A DNA stretch of 64,000 nucleotides, from NCBI GenBank assembly GCA_002118135.1, contig BDIU01000372.1, positions 1 through 64,000 of the forward strand. Direction: 5' to 3'. Both the position numbers and the translations under genes were made by a program. Shown here in pieces: positions 47,364-60,300 of the stretch (position 1 is the stretch's first letter; each line of letters starts with the position of its first letter). This DNA comes from Trebouxia sp. TZW2008 (lineage: Eukaryota > Chlorophyta > Trebouxiophyceae > Trebouxiales > Trebouxiaceae). The notes under the pieces were generated by a model, which did no database searches, was not told the DNA's origin, and was given only the letters and a program-made list of their open reading frames with translations.

Positions 47364-47681
47364 TCAAGCTGAGCAATCAGCACTGTAGTGCTTGGTCATG
47401 AACAGAATGCCGGCAAACAAGGAGAATGTCATCCCCATACCAGCCACGTACCCTTGCCAGAAGGACATAGGCCTTCGGCCGGGCAAACGAAAAGCAGAAG
47501 CCAGTCTTGGGGTAGGTCCTTGATTGACTTGCAGTGGGCTGCCGCGCCAGAACATCACCTTCTGATATCTACGCAGACACAGCTCATGAAGGAGAATGCA
47601 GCCACAAAGCGCGTGAACCACGGCAGCAAGGCTGCTGGTGGCGTACTGGGGAATCAGCAGCCCAAGCAGCACAGCAGCGCA
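47364..47681 (-). CDS. Small two-helix membrane protein, C-terminal exon (105 aa visible)
   Basis: A single clear exon runs from an acceptor (TTTGACTTACAG) to a stop. It encodes a hydrophobic segment (AAVLLGLLIPQYATSSLAAVV), a basic connecting part (FRLPGRRPMSFWQGYVA) and a second hydrophobic segment (MGMTFSLFAGILFMT). An ATG lies in frame 30 bases before the acceptor, so an unspliced start at 47711 is also possible. I do not recognise the family. It lies divergently from the DONSON-like gene. Confidence 0.55.
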   Translation of the reverse strand, partial: CAAVLLGLLIPQYATSSLAAVVHALCGCILLHELCLRRYQKVMFWRGSPLQVNQGPTPRLASAFRLPGRRPMSFWQGYVAGMGMTFSLFAGILFMTKHYSADCSA

Positions 47682-48369
47682 CTGTAAGTCAAATGGCTTG
47701 CTCAAATGCATCAAACAAAGCATGCAACAAGTCTAACCCAGTCATTCTGATGCTACAGGGGTGCGACAAGCTTTGCAGGTTTTGCTGCTGTTTTGAAGCC
47801 AGACCAGCCTTTTGCTTCAAGTTCTAGGTGACACAAAAATGTGGATGTATGACTCACTACCTTCCCCAACTAGTACACTTGTCTTGATCTCACAGATGCT
47901 CACTGCAGGCCAGGGGCACAGGGATGTGATGTCCGCACATTTGCAGACATCACATCCAGGACAGCCAATGTGCCTCATGCAGAACCACATGTTGATTCTT
48001 CAAGCAGGGTAAGTACTCACATGACCATCTGTGCGTTGAGTACATTGGCTCTGGGCTTACGCTCTTCACATGGCAAAGCTTGTCAGCATCTGTGAATGCG
48101 TGAAAGATGATACTGCCTGAGTTCACTTCTGAATCATGATTGTTAATCATGAGTCACTCGCTGTTTTACAAAGCATTGAGGCCAACATTCACTCAAATGC
48201 ACATATGGACATGCTGAGTTGTTGCCCCAAACCAACTCAGCATGCCAGGACATGCCCACCATGATTTCATGCTTGAATTGACAGATGCCTGACCAATTAC
48301 ATAGCAACTTTGCAATAATTTGGTGCTTAGCCTGCCAAGCAAACGGAGACTCAAGCCATTTGCATTTAG
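47682..48369. promoter_or_regulatory. Divergent region with three short perfect or near-perfect hairpins
   Basis: Three inverted repeats lie within 330 bp. They are GGATGTGATGTC at 47922-47933 with its complement at 47946-47957, ATCATGATT/AATCATGA near 48131-48152, and CATGCTGAGTTG at 48210-48221 with its complement at 48233-48244. No gene was recognised. The first exon of either neighbour could be hidden here. Confidence 0.5.
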
Positions 48370-51300
48370 ATGCAGCTGAGAAGCACTTTCAACAGCATGA
48401 CGCACTTGATGCAGTTAGAACAGCTGTTCAGCAGCGGTTTCAGCCTGCAAGCAGAAGATGCAGCAGACCACTTTAGCAAGGCAGCAGCAGCCGCACAGCA
48501 GGGACAGCAGATGGCAAGCGACCTGCAGCCAACTGCCCTGCCCTCCTCCTCTCACCCTCCCATGGACTGGAGCATCAAATCAGCAGTCAGGTTTTGGAGC
48601 CCTGAACCATTCACAGCAGCAGAAGAGGCAACTTGCGCCAGTGCCAGTACAGGTACAACCAATGCATCAGCATATTGCTGCTGCAACATTTTGCCTGTGA
48701 GTGTGAGCTGCATTGGTGCGCTGCCACACAGCTGATCAGATGTGATTACTGTGCCAAAGCGCGATGTGCAAGACATGACGCACCATGCCGTCTGAATTGG
48801 CTGAGCAGTCTGGTCGTGCAAAATTGTGTTGCAGGGCATGCATGTTGCAAGAATACAAGCCTGGTTGCACCTAAGCATGATCAAGTTGACCCTGATTGAC
48901 CTCTGCTGACAAAAATCATCATTTCCTGCATATGAGCTCTTGCGCAGCTTCCAGTTGCAGGCTTGCATGAACGTATGCATGCATGCATTTTGATGGCGAC
49001 GTTCAGTATGTATTGGTTGACATGATGTTATGCACGCCAATGCAGGGTGTAGTGCTGTGAGGGCTTTTGCGTCCTGTGAGGCAGATGAGCTGAGGTCCCT
49101 GCAGGTGAGCAATTGCGTGCCGAGTCACATACCGCTGATTGGTGCACTAGCCAGCGCACTGAACGGCCTTTGCACTCTGAGCTGGCACAGTTACATTGAC
49201 ATGTGTCACTGCCGTCACTTGCATTTGCCCATCAAGCATGCACACATCTGTGTCTGCCTTGGAGCATAAGCGGACAGCACTTTACCTGTGTGCTGCATGT
49301 TGTCCCTGTTGTGAGCTGCTGCCTCTCTTTCACTCCTATGCGCAGAGCAGTACTTAAGGTGAGGAAGCTTGACCGTGACAGAGTCGTGCATGTCTTTTCC
49401 AATCACTGATTTTTGCAGACATGATCAGCAACACAGTGTCTGTCCAGTGCCTGGTGTACCTCTGAGTCTTGAGAGACTCAGTCTATAGTCAAACAACTTT
49501 CCGCCCCAATGCATAGGAGCGGTATGAGGCAGCGAGCATGAGCTGGCAGCATCCCGAGACGTCGTACCCGCCTGCAGCCTTGACGGCACTGCGCGCATCA
49601 AAGGCGGCAGGGCTGCCGGAGCAGCGGCATGCCGCCTGGCAGGAGGCCTTCCGAGGCTTGTATCACGCCTTGCGCCACCGCCACTGTGACGCCTTCTATC
49701 TCTGCACCCCTCCGGTAAGCTGCACAAACTAATCTCTGCAGCAGTCTTCGGATACTGTCATTGCTTCAGCTTGTGCAGTATGAAAGTGAGCTGAGCATTC
49801 TGCTGATGCTGCAAGCTCTGCACAAGCCTGGACCCAAGGCTATCAAGCATGACAAGCCAGACTTAGCAAACCATGCAGTCTGTTTGACGTTCATCTGCTT
49901 CTGTTGTCAACACAGCAATTGATCCTTCTGTCTTTGCAGGGCACCCATCAGAACAAGCAGAACATGGTTTTCTTTGGTGCCGCTGGCGTTGCAGGCCGCC
50001 CCTGTCTCCATGCCATCATCAGCAGGTGATAAAACCATCAGCAGTTTAGTTGCATGTCAGCTGGCAATCGTGAAGATGAGCAATGCTCACAGAGTGTTTG
50101 CTGCTGGATGCTGCTGCAGCTACTGCTGCTGCATATAGCTGGCAGTTTTAAAGATCTGCATCGCTTATATCGCCTGTGCTGCTACATTTTGCTACTGCGC
50201 TCTGCTTGTTTCATCAGTTGCGACAAGCACCAAGAATTCATGCTATGTAGATTAGTTTTGTTCATTATCAGGGCTCAGATATAGCATGCACTGTATATGC
50301 CTGTTTTGTAAGCTCTGGGACCAAGACTCAGTAAACATGCTTAGCATAAGTATTTTGCAGGTCTACCCTAGGGCTAAGGACGGCCATGCAGCAGCAGTAC
50401 CAGCTCAGCTTTGGCATGCCCCTGGCACCCCGCCCCAAGGACCCACCCCAGGGCCAAACAAAGCTGCCTGATGACCTTGCCAACCTGCAAACAGTAAGTA
50501 CAAAGCACTTCTTCAACGGTTCTGTGCTTCCTTTTCTCTTGTCTCTTTCAGACCACTTCCTGCACTGTGTGCATTAGTGTGCACCATGTTTGAGTCTTGA
50601 AGGCTCAAAGTTTTCGGCTGTGAGTGACCTTGTACAATGCAACTTGTGAGTGCAAAACACTTCGCAAGCGTCCCATGTGAGTGAGCATTAATCGCATTGA
50701 CATCATGCTGCAGATCCTGTGGCAACAGCAGTCTGGACACGGACCTGCATCTCAGCCAGTAGCGCATGCATCGAAATTGTGCTGTGAAATGTACACTCCA
50801 GTTTCACAACACAGCACTTGCACTCTCCAAGCTTAGCCAGCGGATTTGTACATCAGTTTGCAGTACAAACAATAGCATTTTCCTGCAGAAGCCATCCGTG
50901 ACAGCAGGTCGTGAAGTAGACAACAGTCGGGAGAGCCTGCCATGATTTGAAGGACCCCTGGAGGTGCATTGCCTCTTTGAGTGCCTGTTCAATTAGCAGC
51001 TCATTTTAATGGAACTGCTGTACAGCATGGACTATGTGGTCTCAGCCATCAATTGAGCAACAAGTTGCAGCACAAACATTATCATTCTGCTGCAGAAGCC
51101 ATCAGCAACTGCAGGGCGTGAAATAGACAACAGCCGGGAGAGCCTGCTGTGGTTTGAAGGGCCCCTGGAGGTGCAAGGTCTGTTTGAGTACCTCTTCAAT
51201 GAGCAGCGCAAGGTGTGTGGGGAGGAGTGTGATGTGCCTGTGCTGCTGGCCCCCACAGCTTTCCCAGGCGCATGCCTCAAACAGACACGCCCAAAGGTAA

Positions 51301-53565
51301 CTTTGAAATGACTCCTGAATCAGCGTCAATGCACTGACTGTCACAGGGAACCAATCAGTGTCCACATAGACAGTGCCAGAATAGACTCATACTACACACC
51401 CATAGTACAAGTACATATGGCTTGTTCTGGCATCTCCTTCAAGCAGACAGGCGTCAAGGTGAGTCATGGGTTACACCCAGTCTTGTCATGTGTGTAGTAT
51501 TGTGGAGGAGTGTGATGTGCCTGTGCTGCTGGCCCCCACAGCTTTCCCTGGCGCCTGCCTCAAACTGGCGCGCCCCAAGGTAACTCCATGAACTAAGCAA
51601 TGACCTGTACACACCTTGAGCACACATGTGAGGGTCTCACTTAGGAAACTGAGGGTCTCACTTCATGGTATGAACCGCCGCCATGTGTGCTGTTGACACA
51701 CAGTAAAGGCTCTGTAGCAGTTTTTAGGGGGGAGTGGTAGTATCAATGGCAACGCTGAAAAACACAGACTGTAAGCAGCAGGGCAGCGTTTTGCTCTGCT
51801 GTTTTTGCCCATCTGCTGTGCTGCCTGTACAGGTACTGGGTGCGCGTGACAGTTTCAAGAGCAATGCTGTGCAGCGCACACTTGAGGGAAAGCACAGCAC
51901 CAAAGACCTCAGAGCACATGCTGCCTTTCGGCCCCAGTGTGAGCTGACGGCACACAACAAAGGCTCTGTGTAGGTGTGAGGGGCAAGTGATGCTGTCAAA
52001 GACACTGTATAGCACAAACTGCAAGCAGCACATAGTCTGAAGTTGTTGACCACCCAATTTGATGCACGTACAGGTGTTGGGGGGAAGTGATGGTGTCAAG
52101 GGCAATGCTGTACAGCACAGACTGGAGGTGAAGGGCCGGGTGCTCCCCTGGGTGGTAGACCGCCTCACAGGAGTCATTCAGGAAACCCACAAGGCAAAAT
52201 TCCAGGTCAGCAAAGATAAAATCAACAATAATGATGATTATTACACTTTCCAGCAAGTGTGTGTGGCCAGGTCGCCAAATATACCATTGACTTGACTGAA
52301 TAGTCATAGGAAGGTCGGTTTGTTGCTGTTACTTTTTTGAAGCATTGTTGGCAAGTGTGCAGCACAGGCCCCTTTTGAGTACAGGTGTCAGCCTTCAATA
52401 TACATGCCATAGACAACAATCTGCACCACTTATACAGAAGCCGCTGTGTGAATCGACATTCGGCAGACAGCACACTTGTGACAAGGCATGATGGACGCAT
52501 GTTGGCAGTCACAGCTGTACATGTGCAATGCGACAGATTCAGCACAGTGGTTATACAGCAGAGTGGCAAAGCATCGAGGCAGTACATGTTGACAGATCAG
52601 AGACCACACAGTCATGGTAAGCTACGTGGCTGTACACAAGAAGTCGTGATTGTAGTATAGCTTACAGGAACAGGGTGAGGCATTCCCGTCACCCACCTCG
52701 CGTTCGCGCAGGCACAGCTGTCAAACTAATCAAGTCACGACTGTACATGGGTGATGCAGATGATGGTGGAAACAGACCCTCTGAGTGGTGGCTTCAACCT
52801 GCCCTCCTGCAGTGGGGCTGCTGCCGTCAGGAGGCCCTTGTCCCTCTTTCACACTGGGTGGGTTTCTCACTGCCCTGCCCTGCTGACTTGTCTTGATCTG
52901 CCCTGCTGACTTGCCTTGATCTGCCCTGCCCTTGTGTCAGCTTTGTTGGCATGTTCTGTCCTGCATCCCTTAGCTTGAGGCCTGGTCTGTGCTACATTGG
53001 CTTGCTCTTTGATGCAATGCCCCAGTCAGCTTTGCCCTGCCAGTCACAGCCTGCCTTGCCTTCCTCTGCCAAAATTTTGCCAAGCGCTATCTTGTGCTGC
53101 TTAATCTTGCCAAGTGCTGCCCTATGCTGCCCGCTGGAGTTCTAGATCAGCATTTGTCCTGACTTGTTTTGCCATGCCTGACTGAGCCTGCTACCCTGCT
53201 GACTTTTCTGAGGTTGTGAGCTGGCAGTCCAACAGTCGCTCTGTGTTCATATACACAATCTGACATGCTGTACCATTTTTGTGGCTGACAGGGACACTCA
53301 GCACGCTCATGTTCGCAGTGACGCACACTTAACACCCACTCAAGCATGCACAGCTTTGCATGCTTGTGGCATTGAGGCGGTTATTTTGGGAAGCTGCAGA
53401 GCATTGATGCCGCAGTCTTGTATCTGCAGGGGAACAGTCAGCAGTCTCGAGTCAGATCGGTGGCGCTCTCCAGTGGGGCAGATGGCCAACCTGGTCATGC
53501 GCGATCTTGTCTGTAGTGATGGCCAGTTTGTGACACGCCTGACAAGATGCTCTGCTGTAGTCTAG
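48370..53565 (+). CDS. DONSON: DONSON-like replication protein (downstream neighbour of SON family)
   Basis: In animals DONSON helps load and stabilise the CMG replicative helicase. Exons with consistent phase are 48370-48652, 49046-49104, 49520-49714, 49940-50025, 50361-50493, 50714-50758, 51096-51296 and 52074-52205. Further 3' exons are tentative, near 53292-53377 (LTPTQACTALHACGIEAV) and 53402-53565. Family signatures are DWSIKSAVRFWSPEPF near residue 65, WQEAFRGLYHALRHRHCDAF with YLCTPP, NMVFFGAAGVAG, STLGLRTAMQQQYQLSF, ESLLWFEGPLEVQGLF, VPVLLAPTAFPGACL and GRVLPWVVDRLTGVI. These occur in the same order as in animal DONSON. The start is the first ATG in the open exon; an upstream exon is not excluded. 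Exons at 51096 and 52074 have tandem partial copies in the flanking introns. Confidence 0.85.
50885..50975 (+). repeat. Upstream copy of DONSON exon 51096-51296 with a stop codon
   Basis: It begins with the same acceptor (ctgcag) and runs KPSVTAGREVDNSRESLP, then the Trp codon TGG has become TGA, then FEGPLEVH. The intact exon lies about 205 bp downstream. Confidence 0.92.
51500..51585 (+). repeat. Downstream copy of the end of DONSON exon 51096-51296
   Basis: It repeats EECDVPVLLAPTAFPGACLK and the AAG|GTAAC donor with few changes, in the downstream intron. Confidence 0.92.
51724..52030 (+). repeat. Three decayed copies of the 5' edge of DONSON exon 52074-52205
   Basis: Copies near 51724-51775, 51832-51905 and 51968-52030 resemble the acceptor and start (gtacag, VLGGSDGVKGNAVQHRLE), about 120 bp apart. 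Shared spacers include agcacagactgtaagcagca. Confidence 0.88.
52865..53135. repeat. Irregular CTGCCCTG/TTGCCTTG-rich repeat
   Basis: Short motifs such as tctgccctgctgacttg recur, giving a low-complexity stretch within the DONSON-like gene. Confidence 0.6.
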
Positions 53566-54378
53566 TGTCAGCCCATCCAGCTTGACGTCTGACACTGCAG
53601 CTCTCACAGCAGCACAACTTGAGTGTGTGACTGCCATGTGTTGCCGGTGTAATGAGCACTTCTGATGCTACGCTGTCAGCTGTTTGTACAGCGAGCTGCC
53701 AAGACTTTGGCCTCGCAAATTTTCTTGCTTGTCTTTGCATGCTCATTATGCATACACATCAATTTGGCATTGGCATTTCGACTGCTAATGATCAGCATTC
53801 ATTTGCATGGGTGCTTATGTTGATTTTCAGATGCTGGACGGTGGACTCTGTATATTCTCAAGCCGTGAGAGATCTGAGTCATGTCAAATGCATTCTGACT
53901 TTTCATTAACTTGTTTGTCAAGGCCCTGTCTCTGTAGCTGCATACGTGTGGCAGCCATGTGGCTGCGTACCCATCGCAAACGAGCCATACATATATGGTC
54001 CTGGCGTACATGCGTTTTGTCACAAAGCCATGCACTGTTGAGATTTTGCTGTGGACGTCATTTCCATTACAGCGCTTATCAGCTAGCTATTATGGAAGCA
54101 AGCAAGGTCGCATGTGCTGTCACCTTGCATGTACGTTCCAGCCATACTATATCGAAACAGATCTGCTGGAATAATGTGCCAGTCCAGACATGAAGCACCA
54201 CTGTGTAGATCTTTATGGGTTTATTCGGTGATCATGAGAGACCAAAATTGCTTAGCCTGCACAATTGTGATCAGGCTGCAGTACCAGGCTGATTCACTAA
54301 CGCAACCTACTATAATGTCCCATATTGCCATACGTTCTGAAGACTACAGTAGCGACTATACATGACATCGAATACAGG
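53566..54378. other. Convergent intergenic region, no gene seen
   Basis: It lies between the DONSON-like gene and the starch synthase. Open stretches are short and without recognisable motifs. Confidence 0.6.
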
Positions 54379-57300
54379 TCACCACTGATACTTGGCCGCA
54401 ACCAAAACCTCTTCATAAGTCTTGGCGGCATTGTCCCAGCTCATGTCTTGGTCCATGCCACGCTTTTGTAAGGCTTCAAACGAGTCGCGGAACTCTCTGA
54501 ATGTGTACAACGCATTCCCAACAGCGTCTCTGAAGTTGCCGGAATCTGCCCAATCAAAGGTCCAGCCAGTACCTGTGTTTTCGTATGGGTTGTATGGTGA
54601 GACAGTGTCCCGCAGACCGCCAACCTGCAGTATACAAGCACAGTTGACCCTTGCATGTTGACTACCCAATCCTTGTCGTATGGTTGCATCGACCACAGCA
54701 GACTGATAAGCAGCAGGACATTTGTGCTTCAACAAACCCTTAGCAGTTTGACACTGGTGAACATCACAAGCAAATTCCATGGTAAACACACAACCACAGC
54801 TTTCTTTCATGATAGTCACATCGTCATCACTTGCTGTTGGTTTAGTTCATGCATTGCAGAACACATACGGATATTGTGCGGGCAAAACAAAAGCTGCATG
54901 CACAAGGCAACAGCAGTGAGCGTGTATTTCAATCAGATCATGCATGCAGTGATATGCATCATAACATACCGCATGCACAACAGGGACAGTGCCGTAGGCC
55001 ATGGCATACAGCTGGTTCAGCCCACAGGGCTCAAATCGGGAGGGCATCAGTAGGATATCACATCCGGCGGTGATGCGATGCGCCATGCGTACACTGAAGC
55101 CTACCCAGCCCCTACACTGATCTTGCCGGTGCTGCTCCATTTCCCTATGAGTATCATACACAATGGCTGATTGAGTGCCAAGGGTTTGCTTTGCATGAAT
55201 TGGAAAATCATGCTGTTGCCTTGAATATCGTTTGATCATGATGGCGCAGCTTGACTGGCAATGTGCTTGAGAGAGCTTGAGAGAGCTTGAGAGAGCTTGA
55301 GAGATCATGTTGCAGCATTGAACTCACATGGCAATGCAGCATCAAGACAGTCTTGTCATTCAAACTTCAACGAAGCCTTGTACTGCTTTGACAATGCAAG
55401 CTCAACAGAAACATGCATGCCAGTTGAGCTGGTGGAGACACGACCAGAGCAGTGGATGGGAGTCACGGTGAGACATGGCTGACCTGAGGGACTGCTCTAA
55501 GTCCTCTCGGCCAGAGCCCAGCAGGATGAGCTGCACGCCCTCGCCCATCATCCAGCCGTGGTTATCCCGGATGAGGTCCACGCCCTTCTGGTAGTCAAGT
55601 CGCCCAATGAAGCCCAGCATGGGGATGTGTGCACCCACTGGCAGACCCATCTCCTGCATGACACCAGGATCAGAATTCTGAAGTTGTTGAGACATTGTGT
55701 CAGCAACCGTGTCAGCATGAGGTCCACGCCCTTCTGGTACTCAAGTCGCCCAATGAAGCCCAGCATGGGGATGTTTGCACCCACTGGCAAACCCATCTCC
55801 TGCATCACCAGGATCAGACTTCTGAGGTTTGCAAGACATTGTGTCAGCAGCTATTGGCTGCCTTGTTGTGGTGTGGATTGTGTGTAATTTAGTCCAAATG
55901 CCAAAGCAACGCCAGCATTAAAGTGTGCACACCCACTGGCAAGCCCACTTAGTAATGATAGAACATACAAACAACAGCAATTATGCCTGCTGAACACACA
56001 CAGGCAGCGGTATCTGGTATATCTTGTCTCCAAGAGTCAGCACTCGTTTGATGCCTCTGGTGTCTGTTGCTCTGTACAAGCGCATGCTTGACTCACATGC
56101 TGTCTGGCTCTTGTTCAAATGCTGGTTCAAAGTTTGGGTAGTGACGCATGTCCGTCTCGAGCATGCAGGGTATACTCATCAACAAAAAGCAATCTAGGTC
56201 TGACACAGTGACACCTGGGCAGGGCAGTACACCCGCTGCAGACATGTCAGGGTGCATCAAACAAACTGATCCAGGTCAAATACAGCAGTAGTTGAGCAGG
56301 GCAGCATACCCTTTGCAGGGCTTCTTTGCAGCGCGCCTTGCCCTCCCGCAAAGTGTCCTTGTTGTAGTTGACATAGCCGTCGCTCTGCAGGTGCTTGTCC
56401 TGCTGTGGGCTCCACTCATTGTAGTCCATGCCGTTCACAATGCCTCGGAACTTCCAGCTGCTGTCCCTGAGGATGGCATCCAGCCCCCAGCCCCCTTCTT
56501 GGGTCTGGCATTCCCAGGCATACCTAAAGCATCACACATACTCTTGGTCAGACAGAGACGCAAACAGACACGCGCAAAGACATGCAGACAAATACACAGA
56601 CAGATACACAGACAGACAGACAGACAGACAGACAGGTATTGAAGTATGTTTCTCTGTCTTGTGTGGTGGGGTCCGGCCTCAGCCCCCATCTTGGGTCTGA
56701 CACTTCGCATGGCATATTCAACCCATCGCACATGCTCTTGGACAAGCAAGCATTTGCAAAAATGGATTCATGAATGCAGTGTAGTTGACACGAATGCAAC
56801 TCACCCATGGGAAACTGCCACCACACAATGGGCATTCATGACACCAGCCTTCATGATGTTCATGGGCGCCACACCAATCAGATCATTCCATCACAGCATG
56901 TGAGTGTAATGGAACGGCAATCCACTGCAATTTCTATACTGCTGATGAGAGTAAGGGCAGGATCAAGACATCTGTTAGGTGCTGAGAGCAGTCTATCTCA
57001 CCCATGGGAGACTGCCACAACACGGTGAGCAGTCATGATGCCTGCCTTCATGATATTCATGTGCTCCCCACCAATGGGATCATCCAGCTGGAACATGTGG
57101 GTGTATTGGGAGGGCACCTCCATGTTAGCCAGCTCTGCCAGTGGCCCTCTGCCCTGGTGGGCTATGTTGTGGATGACTAACAAGCTGCGGGCATATGTCA
57201 TTTGTCCGTAGTCACGGTAGTGTGCCTGCACACATTGTTCTTGTGACTGTACACTAGAAGGCCTCTGCCCTGGTGGGCTGTTTTGGGGATGACTAACGAG

Positions 57301-60300
57301 CTGCGGGCATATGTCATCTGTCCGTAGTCACAATAGTGGGCCTGCACACACAGAAGTTGGGATTGCAAGCTGCTGGTGCTTAATACAAATTGTTTAGGGT
57401 AGTACAGGTCCAGAGTGGTTGGAGACAGTTGATTGCTCCAGTACGTACTCAGCTGGGCCTGTCTAGCATGTGTTCAGAATGCATGAATGAAGTGAAGCTG
57501 ATGGGTGAGTGAGTAGCCCTCAAGCTGCAGGAGACAGGCTGCACAAGGGTTTCTGACATGTGCCTATGACTAGCAGCGTTCACTGCTTTCTGTACTGACT
57601 GCAAAGGCTGGGTATAGCAGCATCCAAAGGACGATGTTCAACCCCCCCCCCCTCCCCCCCGCCCCTATCCCCATTCCACCCCCAGCTAACTTTGTATGCA
57701 TGCTTTGCCGGCTCAGGTGCTGATGCAACCCTGTATATTCAGCACGTAGCTGCATGCTGCACGCTGCTGCTGCTGTGAAGAACCTGTCTAACTACATCGC
57801 GCATTTTACAATCAGAGCATCAGCGTCTTTGACTGGTCGTTTCAAGATTCTGGTCAAACCAAAAGTGATGAGGCAGGTCCTGGACTGACAACGCTGTTTT
57901 GCCCTTGATCTGGAGCCTCACATAAGCAAACATTAGAACAATTTCTAGCATCATATGCTGTAGGGCTGCAGCCAGACAATGCATGGTCCAGTATGACAGG
58001 TGAGTTGTGTCCAGGGACAGCTCAATGCTGCTGTGCATGCCAGACAAGCTGCCAGACACTGCATGATCCATTATGAATGGTGAATTGTGACCAGAGACAA
58101 AGCTGCTCTGAAACAGCTCAATGCTGCTGTACATGCTAAACAAACTTTGCAAAGTTGCTTAGAGCGCACGCAGGTGACTGGATGGTACGACCTAAGCTGT
58201 GTTTGCAAGGCTAGCTGCAATTGAGCTTACAGCTGTGCTGTTTTGCATTCACAGCAGCAGGCATGTGTGTTATGGCTTGCTTGATGACTCAGCAGTAAAC
58301 TGTACATTGAGGTACCTGCTATTCCGTCTGATTGACTTGCGCAATCATACATTCACTGCTGTTGACTGGCAAGGCTTGAGCCCTCTGAGTATGCTATATG
58401 TTGTTGCCAATGCCGTGGCATTGCTGCTTTGCTAGCAGTCTGAGGCGAGCTGTGGCCCCACTCCAGAGCGCATGCTGTGTGAGCTCATGTACTCTTTCAT
58501 TACACCCAGACGGCATGATGCTTTACAAAGCCTACCTGCAAGTATACTGGCAACAACGCTGTATGCCAGTCATTGGCAATATACACCAGGTTGTCATCAC
58601 CATAATGCACGCCTCCACAGGGCACATGCCAAACAGCCTCTAGGGCTGCTTTGCACAGCAGAGCGCATCTGAAGGCTATCTGCATGCGATCTCCTCCATA
58701 GATGTTGTCTCCTAGGTTGTGGAAACAGGGGTGGTCCACAAAGACATAGTCTACACCATCTATGTACCCATGGAAATACCCAACCTGCATGCAATGTTGC
58801 TTCCTCAAGCTTGTCAGGCACGACCTGTGCATGCTGCTTGTGTAGCAAGCGTAGCATACAAGTGTTGTGAGCGATCTGCGCATGGCTCCCTCGTTAGATG
58901 CTGTCTTGTCAAGAAGCTGCAACTTGTTCAGAAAATAGGCTGCTACATCGGTACAATGAGAGCAATACCAATCTGCAAGACATATTGACAATTACATGTG
59001 CCAGCCACGGTTCAATGCGTAATGCTTGTGCAATTGATGGGAGTGCTTGTAGCAAACTCTTTGTAGACCTCTTGAAATCATTACATGCTCAGTGATGCAG
59101 GTAGGGATGGTGCTGAAACACATGCGCCCATGTAGCTGCGCAAAAGAACTTGTGTAGTGAGTGGTCAGGGATTTCTGCCTTCTGGCGTAGCATGCAAGCC
59201 CATTCTGCACCATTGTGTTGCGCGTAAAAGACCTCATTGATCTATTGCAACCAAGCAGAGAGAGCCTCAGCAAAATTTGCTGAGTACCAGTAATCTAAGC
59301 TCAGTGTAACAACATACGGATACTCTGCAAATCTTGCTCAGTCACTCTTCTTGTTTGCACCACAGAGTGGTAAGATTCTTTCCTGAATACTCATTGGGCA
59401 TCACCAACATGCAACCAAGGCAGATGCCTCTGACCAGCAATCACATCTTGAGCTTGCTAGCACAAACTGATTTGTCACATCACCTGCTGATCACCACCAA
59501 AGACACGCATTTGCCTTCTGACTCCAGTTTCCCAACCTTCTGCATACTCGCCATACCTAGGGGCCACCACCATCACCCTGTGGCCCCTGCGCGAGAGGGC
59601 TTTTGGTAGGGCCCCCATCACGTCCCCTAGCCCACCTGAGCATACATGCCAGCTTTAAATCCTGAGCAATTGAATGTCCAAAGGCACTAGCTCATGCCAA
59701 GCTATATGCATATGAACGCCAGCTTGAGGCAGAATCTCTTGGTGTCAGGGCTTGTTGCCTGCAATAGGGCTTGCATTTGATGCTCAATGCTGTGCAAGCA
59801 CAATGTTCAGATGATTTTCAGAACAAGCCATCCTGGCGAGATAGGGGCCACACACACCTAGCACATATGCTGGCAAAAGCAACTGATTAGCATTATTAAG
59901 CAGAATGCATGTGAGCCTTGCTGGCTGGCTGTGTCATAGGACTGCTGTGTGTAAGTGCTGAGGCGAGGGTGCTGCCCAGTTTCCACAGAACAATGCAAAA
60001 GCCAGATCCGACACGTTTTTGTCAATATGCAATTTTCGAGTGCAAGAATGGCAATTCTGTGTGTGGCACCACTGAGGGTCATCAGCACTGACAACAGGTA
60101 TATGCAAAGACCATCAAGCACACAGGGCAACACCAAGAGCTTGCAATCATGCTGTAATGCAGTCTCAACATCAAAGCTTGAAATTATTGCGCAGGCATGC
60201 TGTACTGTGAACCAAAACGCTAAGCAATGCTGATCTGATGGACGCCAGTGCACCTGTTTTGGACCAAGGTGCACACTCTGACCCAACAAGCACGACCTTC

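Noticed and set aside
46809..47372. Plus-strand frame of 187 codons
   Set aside because: It overlaps the first exon of the Gln-rich gene on the other strand and shows no recognisable motif.
56598..56635. GACA microsatellite and the poly-C tract at 57641 as functional sites
   Set aside because: They are simple low-complexity intronic runs with no supporting context.
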